Shown one piece after another: positions 6,804 through 11,937 of a DNA stretch of 11,937 bases (position 1 is its first letter; each line of letters begins with the position of its first letter). The DNA is from an uncultured Flavobacteriales bacterium (GTDB taxonomy: Bacteria; Bacteroidota; Bacteroidia; Flavobacteriales_D; Sanyastnellaceae), in NCBI GenBank assembly GCA_937967465.1, contig CALBSW010000059.1, forward strand, positions 1-11,937, written 5' to 3'. Position numbers and translations under genes: made by a program. The notes under the pieces were generated by a model, which ran no database searches, was not told where the DNA came from, and saw only the letters and a program-made list of their open reading frames with translations.

Positions 6804-9350
6804 ATGGCAGAAGGAGAGAAAATCATTCCGATTTCGATTGAGGATGAGATGAAGTCGGCCTACATCGATTATTCGATGTCGGTCATTGTGTCGCGGGCCT
6901 TGCCCGATGTCCGAGACGGCTTGAAGCCGGTTCACCGCCGGGTGCTGTTCGGCATGCTGGAATTGGGCGTCTTGTCCAATCGGGCCTACAAGAAGTCAGC
7001 GCGTATCGTCGGTGAGGTGTTGGGCAAATACCACCCCCACGGAGACAGCTCCGTCTACGACACCATGGTGCGTCTGGCCCAAGATTGGTCCATGCGCTAC
7101 CCGATGGTGGATGGTCAAGGAAACTTCGGATCCATTGACGGAGACAATCCGGCGGCCATGCGCTACACGGAGGCCCGCCTCCGCAAAATCGCCGAAGAGA
7201 TGCTCGCCGACCTCGACAAGGAGACGGTGGACCTCGCCTACAACTTCGACGACAGCCTGCAGGAGCCGACCGTCCTCCCAGCCAAGATTCCCAATCTCCT
7301 GGTCAACGGAGCAGCGGGCATCGCGGTCGGTATGGCCACGAACATGCCGCCCCACAATTTGACCGAGGTCATCGAGGGGTGTGTGGCCATGATCGACGAC
7401 CCGAACATTTCCGTGGAAGGTCTGATGCAATACGTCAAGGCACCAGACTTCCCGACCGGTGGCGTCATCTATGGCGTGGAAGGCGTCAAGGATGCCTACG
7501 AGACCGGCCGTGGCCGTGTTGTGATGCGCGGCAAGGCCCGCTTCGAAGAAACCCGCACGGGCAAGGAGCAGATCATCATCGAGGAGATTCCGTACCAGGT
7601 CAACAAGGCGGACATGGTCCGCAAGGCGGCTGACCTCGTCAACGAGAAGAAGATCGAGGGCATCAGCGAAATCCGCGATGAGTCCGACCGGAAGGGACTG
7701 CGTGTGGTCTTTGATCTGAAGCGCGACGCCATCCCCAACGTCGTGCTCAACAAGCTGTACAAATACACGCAGCTCCAGACCAGCTTCTCGGTCAACAACA
7801 TCGCCCTGGTCAAGGGGCGCCCGCAGTTGTTGAACCTGCGGGAGATGATCTTCCACTACATCGAGCACCGGCACGAGGTGGTGGTCCGCCGGACCCAGTT
7901 CGAGCTGCGCAAGGCGGAAGAGCGCGCCCACATCTTGCAGGGCCTCATCATTGCCATCGACAACCTCGACGAGGTCATTGCACTCATCCGTGGCAGTCAG
8001 ACTCCGGAGGAAGCCCGCGCTGGCTTGATGGAGAAGTTCGAGCTCAGCGAGCTTCAAGCCCGCGCCATCCTCGACATGCGCCTCCAGAAGCTCACCGGTC
8101 TCGAGCGCGACAAGCTGCGCGCCGAGTACGACGAGTTGATGGAGTTGATTGGACGATTGAAGGCCATCCTCGAGGACAAGGCCCTCCGCATGGGCATCAT
8201 CAAGGACGAGTTGCTGGAGGTCAAGGAGAAGTATGGAGACGAGCGCCGTTCCCGCATTGAATTCTCCAGTGCTGAGCTGAGCATTGAGGACATGATTCCC
8301 GACGAGCAGGTGGTCATCACGATCAGCCACGCGGGGTACATCAAGCGGACCCGTCTCGCAGAATACAACCAGCAGTCCCGTGGGGGAGTGGGGTCCAAGG
8401 GAGCCATTACCCGGGATCAGGACTTCATCGAGGAGATTTTCTCTGCCACGAACCACAATTGGTTGCTCATCTTCACCCAGAAAGGGCGCTGCTTCTGGAT
8501 GAGAATCTTCGAAGTGCCGGAAGGCTCTCGCGCTTCCAAGGGACGTGCCATTCAAAACCTGATCAACATCGAATCCGATGACAAGGTGATGGCGTACATC
8601 CCGGTTCAGGACATCAAGGATCCCGAGTATGTCAATGCCCACAATGTGGTGATGTGCACCAAGAAGGGTGTGGTCAAGAAGACGTCCCTGGAGGCCTATT
8701 CTCGCCCTCGCACGAATGGCATCAATGCCATCACGGTGCGGGAAGGGGATGAGCTGCTCCAGGCCAAGCTCACCACAGGTGAGAACGAAATCCTCATGGG
8801 GTTGCGTTCCGGCAAGGCCATTCGATTCCCAGAGGAGAAGGTGCGCGCCGTGGGCCGAACCGCTCAAGGTGTGAAAGGCGTGACCTTGGCCGACGAGCAG
8901 GACGAAGTCGTGGGCATGGTCATCATCGTGGATGGATCCAAGGACGTGCTCGTGGTGAGTGAACGTGGCTACGGAAAGCGCTCCGCTGTGGAGGATTACC
9001 GCATCACCAACCGTGGAGGAAAGGGCGTGAAGACCCTCAGTGTGACCGAAAAAACCGGCAGCTTGGTGGCCATCCTCGGCGTCACGGATGAAGACGACCT
9101 CATGGTCATCAACAAAAGCGGCATCACCATCCGGACTGTGGCAGATGAGCTTCGGACCATGGGCCGGGCCACACAAGGTGTGCGCTTGATCAACCTGCGC
9201 AAGAACGACGAGATCGCAGCCGTTTGCAGAACACCCAAGTCCGACGAAGAGCCAGAAGGGTCTTCTGACATGGAAAGCGCGGAGGGCAGCGAAGGCAATG
9301 CTGAAACCGGCGCAGCTCCGGATCCGGCTCCAGAAGGAGGGGAGGAGTAA
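6804..9350 (+). CDS. gyrA: DNA gyrase subunit A
   Basis: The 848-residue protein is the breakage-reunion subunit of DNA gyrase, which with GyrB introduces negative supercoils using ATP. The catalytic tyrosine is Y121 in AMRYTEARL, preceded by R120. The quinolone-determining region KYHPHGDSSVYD (75-86) keeps Ser82 and Asp86, matching E. coli Ser83 and Asp87, so the classic resistance changes are absent. The C-terminal beta-pinwheel carries a GyrA-box equivalent NRGGKG (736-741), which favours GyrA over ParC. The last 39 residues (810-848) are an acidic Ser/Gly/Pro/Ala tail. The ATG at 6804 gives MAEGEKIIPISIEDEM, a typical Bacteroidota GyrA start. The gene diverges from clpC and is followed after 67 bases by the TPR gene, with a large inverted repeat between them. 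Confidence 0.98.
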   Translation: MAEGEKIIPISIEDEMKSAYIDYSMSVIVSRALPDVRDGLKPVHRRVLFGMLELGVLSNRAYKKSARIVGEVLGKYHPHGDSSVYDTMVRLAQDWSMRYPMVDGQGNFGSIDGDNPAAMRYTEARLRKIAEEMLADLDKETVDLAYNFDDSLQEPTVLPAKIPNLLVNGAAGIAVGMATNMPPHNLTEVIEGCVAMIDDPNISVEGLMQYVKAPDFPTGGVIYGVEGVKDAYETGRGRVVMRGKARFEETRTGKEQIIIEEIPYQVNKADMVRKAADLVNEKKIEGISEIRDESDRKGLRVVFDLKRDAIPNVVLNKLYKYTQLQTSFSVNNIALVKGRPQLLNLREMIFHYIEHRHEVVVRRTQFELRKAEERAHILQGLIIAIDNLDEVIALIRGSQTPEEARAGLMEKFELSELQARAILDMRLQKLTGLERDKLRAEYDELMELIGRLKAILEDKALRMGIIKDELLEVKEKYGDERRSRIEFSSAELSIEDMIPDEQVVITISHAGYIKRTRLAEYNQQSRGGVGSKGAITRDQDFIEEIFSATNHNWLLIFTQKGRCFWMRIFEVPEGSRASKGRAIQNLINIESDDKVMAYIPVQDIKDPEYVNAHNVVMCTKKGVVKKTSLEAYSRPRTNGINAITVREGDELLQAKLTTGENEILMGLRSGKAIRFPEEKVRAVGRTAQGVKGVTLADEQDEVVGMVIIVDGSKDVLVVSERGYGKRSAVEDYRITNRGGKGVKTLSVTEKTGSLVAILGVTDEDDLMVINKSGITIRTVADELRTMGRATQGVRLINLRKNDEIAAVCRTPKSDEEPEGSSDMESAEGSEGNAETGAAPDPAPEGGEE

Positions 9351-9410
9351 GCTGAAATCGGGCGCGGCAAATCTGGCACGGCTTGTGCTAGATTTGCACC
9401 CGATTCAAGC
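9351..9410. repeat. 60-base imperfect inverted repeat between gyrA and TPR gene
   Basis: The core is a 13-base-pair stem, 9367-9379 with 9385-9397 (12 Watson-Crick pairs and one G-U), closed by a 5-base loop GGCTT. Outside a CGCG/A internal loop, AATCGGG (9356-9362) pairs with CCCGATT (9399-9405). Beyond a 2x2 mismatch, GCT (9351-9353) pairs with AGC (9408-9410). It starts on the base after the gyrA stop and ends 7 bases before the TPR ATG. No T tract follows, so it is not a textbook intrinsic terminator, and it overlaps the TPR -7 element. Confidence 0.75.
9389..9396 (+). promoter_or_regulatory. -7 promoter element for the TPR gene
   Basis: TAGATTTG matches TAnnTTTG exactly and ends 21 bases before the TPR ATG. 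It lies inside the 3' arm of the inverted repeat, so promoter use and the dyad may be linked. No -33 TTG is seen at normal spacing. Confidence 0.5.
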
Positions 9411-9417
9411 TGATTCC

Positions 9418-10572
9418 ATGCTCCAATTCAAGTCCATTTTGGCCGTAGCGGCCATGTTGCCTCTGAGCCTCTTGGCCCAGAAAGACGTTGTCAGTGCTTA
9501 CAATGCCAACAAAGACGGCGATTACCTGAAAGCGGCCGAGTTCATCGACCAGGCCATTCTGGATGCCAAGGCCAACGTCAAGGAAAAGACCTGGCGGTAC
9601 CGCGGCAACATCTACACCAACATTGCCTCAGACAGCGCGCTCTACGCCCAGGTGCCAGACGCACTGGAGAAGGCTGCCATGAGTTTGGCTAAGGCGGAGG
9701 AACTGGATGCGAAGAACCGTTACGACGCCGAGCGCAAAGCGGACATTGCCCGTGGTGCCTCCATTGCAGGCAATGCCGGCATCAGTTACTTCAACAGCGG
9801 TGTTTACGGTCGTGCGGGAGAGTTGTTTGTCACTTCGTCGGAATTGACCAAGGCACTTGGCGCTGTGGACACGATGGCCATCTTCAACAGTGCGCTGTGC
9901 TTCGAGAAAGCGGCCATGTACGACCGAGCTGTGGACCAGTACATGATGTGCGGCGGGTACGGGTACCAGGTGCCCGATGTCTTCTTGTTTGCTGCCAACA
10001 TTCAGAAGATGGAAGGGGACACCGCCAAGGCGCTGACCACATTGCAGAATGCCCGCAAGGATTTCCCACGGGAGCAAGCCCTCATCATTGAGGAGCTGAA
10101 CATCTATCTGGTGGGTGGCCAATTTGAGTTGGCGAAGGAAAACCTGATGCTGGCTGCAGAGCAGGACCCGACGAACGAGATCCTTTGGTTTTCACTGGGC
10201 AGCGTTTATGACAACCTCGGCATGACGGACGAGGCGGTCGAGGCATACGCCAAGAGCTTGGAAATCAAGCCGGACTACTTCGATGCGAATTACAACCTCG
10301 GCGCTTTGTACTTCAACAAGGCCGTACAGATGGTCAACGAGGCCAATGACATGTGGAAGCCCCGCATGAGCAGCGACGAGTCCGCCAAGCAGAAGGAACT
10401 TGAGGAGGGCGGCAAGGCCATGTTCTCCACGGCGTTGCCGTACCTCGAGCAGGCGCTGGAAGTGGATCCAGATGACCGTGAGACGTTGCGCAGCTTGCGT
10501 GACATCTATGCCCGTGTGGGCATGGACGAAAAGATGCTTGAGGTCAGCGCCAAGCTCAAGGCCTTGGAGTAA
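9418..10572 (+). CDS. Secreted/periplasmic tetratricopeptide repeat protein
   Basis: The 384-residue protein starts with a clear signal peptide, MLQFKSILAVAAMLPLSLLA (1-20), with likely cleavage near LLA-QKD. This fixes the start at 9418; a longer frame from 9298 overlaps the gyrA end and would bury the signal peptide. The mature part is helical and repeat-rich: a TPR-like N-terminal unit around 23-55, repeat-like pairs around 118-175, and well-formed TPRs around 254-290 (WFSLGSVYDNLGMTDEAVEA) and 291-355, the latter interrupted by a charged insertion (about 305-335). TPRs are protein-binding scaffolds, so a role in envelope complexes is plausible, but no specific function can be assigned. 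A perfect -7 motif lies upstream and an intrinsic terminator 18 bases after the stop. In my memory a TPR gene commonly follows gyrA in flavobacteria. Confidence 0.9.
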   Translation: MLQFKSILAVAAMLPLSLLAQKDVVSAYNANKDGDYLKAAEFIDQAILDAKANVKEKTWRYRGNIYTNIASDSALYAQVPDALEKAAMSLAKAEELDAKNRYDAERKADIARGASIAGNAGISYFNSGVYGRAGELFVTSSELTKALGAVDTMAIFNSALCFEKAAMYDRAVDQYMMCGGYGYQVPDVFLFAANIQKMEGDTAKALTTLQNARKDFPREQALIIEELNIYLVGGQFELAKENLMLAAEQDPTNEILWFSLGSVYDNLGMTDEAVEAYAKSLEIKPDYFDANYNLGALYFNKAVQMVNEANDMWKPRMSSDESAKQKELEEGGKAMFSTALPYLEQALEVDPDDRETLRSLRDIYARVGMDEKMLEVSAKLKALE

Positions 10573-10590
10573 ACCAGTATCATCTACGAG

Positions 10591-10622
10591 AGAATGGGGA
10601 GCCCACAGCTCCCCGTTCTTTT
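10591..10622 (+). terminator. Intrinsic terminator of the TPR gene
   Basis: A 12-base-pair stem, AGAATGGGGAGC (10591-10602) with GCTCCCCGTTCT (10608-10619), has one T-G wobble and a 5-base loop CCACA, and runs into a T-rich tract ending at 10622. It lies 18 bases after the TPR stop codon. Confidence 0.92.
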
Positions 10623-10631
10623 GACTGCACT

Positions 10632-10659
10632 ATTTTACATAATGTAAATTATCATTCAG
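10632..10659 (-). other. Candidate dif-like Xer recombination site
   Basis: On the minus strand an 11-base arm CTGAATGATAA, a 6-base centre TTTACA and an 11-base arm TTATGTAAAAT follow one another, the 28-base layout of bacterial dif sites. The second arm matches the E. coli dif XerD arm TTATGTTAAAT and the B. subtilis arm TTATGTAAACT at 10 of 11 positions each. The inner ATAA/TTAT dyad with 6-base spacing is also conserved. The XerC-side arm matches E. coli poorly. The 15-base palindrome TTTACAT-A-ATGTAAA (10634-10648) within it could instead be an operator. Confidence 0.4.
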
Positions 10660-11179
10660 GAGGGATGATGTGAATCTAGCGCGAATTTCAAGGCAGCGCT
10701 TTGGACTGCTTGACATGATTCATGCATTCGATGGGCCCCGTGTCTCGCTTGCTCCAGCACTTGTCGCTTCGGAGGTCGTTGCGATGGCGAGCTCCAGAGG
10801 CTTTTGACCCGAATGTCAGCTTCGCTGGTCTCCAGGCTGGTGACAGATTCGCTGCGGCTTATTGTTTCTGTGTCTGGATGTCATGTGTGCCGCTTGCGCT
10901 CTGGGGTCCAGTGAATCCTCTTTTCCAGATTTTTCAAATTCATGGTCAAGCGGTCAGCCGTGCTCAAATTCTCAAATTTTCGAGATGCACTGGATCAAGC
11001 AAAACGCACCGGTGTCACGCTTTGATCGAATTTCGCACAGGCTGTTGCTCGTGAGTCTTTGTGCTACGGTTACCATCCGTCAAGCACGGTGGAGCTGCAA
11101 GAGGGAACTCAAGACTTCCGTTTACCCGGTCTGCTCTCCCTCTGCTTTCCAAGTCTATGGGTCTGGGAACTCAGATTCT

Positions 11180-11196
11180 GTTTTACATAATCCAAA
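11180..11196 (-). repeat. Second copy of the dif-like arm (half-site)
   Basis: TTTTACATAAT (11181-11191) repeats 10633-10643 exactly and in the same orientation, 548 bases away. The following AAAT and the flanking CT are also shared. The opposite arm of the site is not conserved here, so it looks like a half-site or a chance repeat. Confidence 0.4.
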
Positions 11197-11201
11197 TCCT
11201 G

Positions 11202-11235
11202 GGCAAAAAGAAAAGCCGGCGCAAAGGCCGGCTTT
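11202..11235 (-). terminator. Intrinsic terminator of the T9SS cargo gene
   Basis: AAAGCCGGC (11212-11220) and GCCGGCTTT (11227-11235) form a perfect 9-base-pair stem with a 6-base loop. On the minus strand it runs into a TTTTCTTTTT tract, 21 bases beyond the stop codon at 11257-11259. Confidence 0.93.
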
Positions 11236-11256
11236 CCAAATGAGGTTGTCTGAGAA

Positions 11257-11937
11257 TTACTTCTTGACGATCAGATTCTGAGCGGCAGAGAAATCCTTGT
11301 GGGTCACGCTGAGCGTGTACGCACCAGCAGAAAGGTTGTGGTTGACCATCACGCGGTTGCCACCGATGACGTCGCCGGAAGTGATTTCCTGGCTGATGGC
11401 AGTCTTGCCGCTCATGTCGGTGACTTCGACGATGATGTTCTCGGAGCCAAGGTTGACTTCCTTGTCGAACTGGATGCTGAAGTGGCCTTCGAACACGGGG
11501 TTCGGGAACACGTTCCAGTTGCTGTCCTCCAGGTCGAACAGGTCGGCCATCGGGCCGTTGTCCGTGGCGAACTCGCAGGAGCCGTTCTCGTAGCTGGCTT
11601 CCATGTTGTAGTTGGAGGCATCCGGATTCGTGCAGCCAAAGACTTGGGCGTCGTCCGTCGTGAAGGTCACGTCGTAGTCGCGCCAGGTCTCGCCGTCCGG
11701 CGTCCAACCTTGCATGTTCAGCGTTCCGGTGGCGGTGCCGTCCGTGGTGATCTGCATGAGCAGAACCAAGTTGCGGGCGTCAGCGGCAGCGCGGACATCC
11801 GTTGGGACGACAAACCATGCTCCGTCCACGACTTCGATGGCTCCGCCTTCGTTGAAGGAAGCGAAATCGATGCCGATGTTCCAGAGGTTGTTGTTGGTGC
11901 TGTTTTCAGCGCCGACCGTCACCCAGCTGTCAAAAGC
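11257..11937 (-). CDS. T9SS-secreted protein with type A sorting domain, N-terminus beyond right edge
   Basis: The frame is open to the right edge, leaving 226 C-terminal residues; the N-terminus and signal peptide are not in view. The fragment begins inside a beta-rich domain starting FDSWVTVG (2-9). It contains a GCTNPDASNYNMEASYENGSC segment (101-121), a Cys-bounded motif frequent in flavobacterial surface proteins. It ends with a type A T9SS sorting domain (about 140-226): NVFPNP at 142-147, then beta strands through IIVEVTDMSGK (168-178), LSAGAYTLSV (202-211) and a basic end NLIVKK. In this family the sorting domain directs export across the outer membrane by the type IX system, followed by surface attachment or release. 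An internal GTG at 11922 is not the true start. A terminator follows. The cargo's activity cannot be told from this fragment. Confidence 0.92.
   Translation of the reverse strand, partial: AFDSWVTVGAENSTNNNLWNIGIDFASFNEGGAIEVVDGAWFVVPTDVRAAADARNLVLLMQITTDGTATGTLNMQGWTPDGETWRDYDVTFTTDDAQVFGCTNPDASNYNMEASYENGSCEFATDNGPMADLFDLEDSNWNVFPNPVFEGHFSIQFDKEVNLGSENIIVEVTDMSGKTAISQEITSGDVIGGNRVMVNHNLSAGAYTLSVTHKDFSAAQNLIVKK

Larger units (their letters stand above)
10573..11256. other. Long intergenic stretch between convergent genes, no convincing gene
   Basis: Both ends carry terminators (10591-10622 and 11202-11235), each followed on the inner side by a dif-like motif. The roughly 520 bases between those motifs hold no gene I can support: the open frames have poor coding character and resemble no family I know. 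By hand count 10681-11160 is about 53% GC, below the nearby coding DNA. One local oddity is a tandem pair of CTCAAATT (10963-10978) with a further TCAAATT at 10934-10940. Confidence 0.6.

Noticed and set aside
6633..6935. Minus-strand open frame spanning the clpC-gyrA gap
   Set aside because: It covers both promoter candidates and the start of gyrA and shows no protein-like pattern.
7026..7061. Possible quinolone-resistance change in GyrA
   Set aside because: Ser82 and Asp86 are the sensitive-type residues, so there is no evidence of the usual substitutions.
6996..9176. Long minus-strand open frame antisense to gyrA
   Set aside because: It is a shadow of conserved gyrA codons with no recognisable domain.
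9298..9417. Upstream start for the TPR protein
   Set aside because: It overlaps the gyrA end and would place the signal peptide internally; 9418 gives a proper signal peptide after a promoter motif.
10658..10673. AGGAGGG followed by ATG ATG TGA, resembling a ribosome site and start
   Set aside because: The frame stops after two codons, and Shine-Dalgarno sites are not typical of this phylum.
10722..11281. Plus-strand open frames in the right intergenic stretch
   Set aside because: They overlap each other, are rich in Cys and Ser, match nothing known, and one runs antisense through the T9SS gene terminator.

Overview
The window looks like chromosomal housekeeping DNA from a member of the Bacteroidota, most likely a fairly GC-rich Flavobacteriales lineage. 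Four things point there. The rightmost gene ends in a type IX secretion (T9SS) type A sorting domain. Several genes have the Bacteroidota -7 promoter motif TAnnTTTG just upstream and no clear Shine-Dalgarno sequence. Transketolase is encoded as a separate N-terminal subunit. clpC, gyrA and a secreted TPR protein sit together in an order I associate with flavobacteria (recalled, not searched).

Left part (1-3636): a minus-strand pair encodes the transketolase N-terminal subunit and, with a one-base stop/start overlap, a secreted VWA-domain protein that runs off the left edge. Diverging from it on the plus strand are ychF (ribosome-associated P-loop ATPase) and a small DUF4440/NTF2-like putative lipoprotein, also overlapping by stop/start. 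Middle part (3649-9350): clpC and a small FtsB/DivIC-like septum protein form a minus-strand operon that converges on the ychF pair with only 12 bases between them. clpC diverges from gyrA across about 200 bases holding promoter candidates and inverted repeats. Right part (9351-11937): gyrA is followed by a 60-base imperfect inverted repeat that fills the gap to a secreted TPR protein gene. The TPR gene ends in a strong intrinsic terminator. A roughly 680-base stretch without a convincing gene separates it from the convergent T9SS cargo gene, which has its own terminator and is cut by the right edge.

The genes cover carbon metabolism (transketolase), ribosome quality (YchF), proteolysis (ClpC), division (FtsB-like), DNA topology (GyrA) and the cell envelope or secretion (VWA, DUF4440, TPR and T9SS proteins). 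I see no defence island, transposase, CRISPR array or tRNA. The signals most worth a second look are noncoding: the gyrA-TPR inverted repeat, and a dif-like Xer site with a second half-site 548 bases away in the gene-free stretch. I did not find a convincing new multi-gene system.
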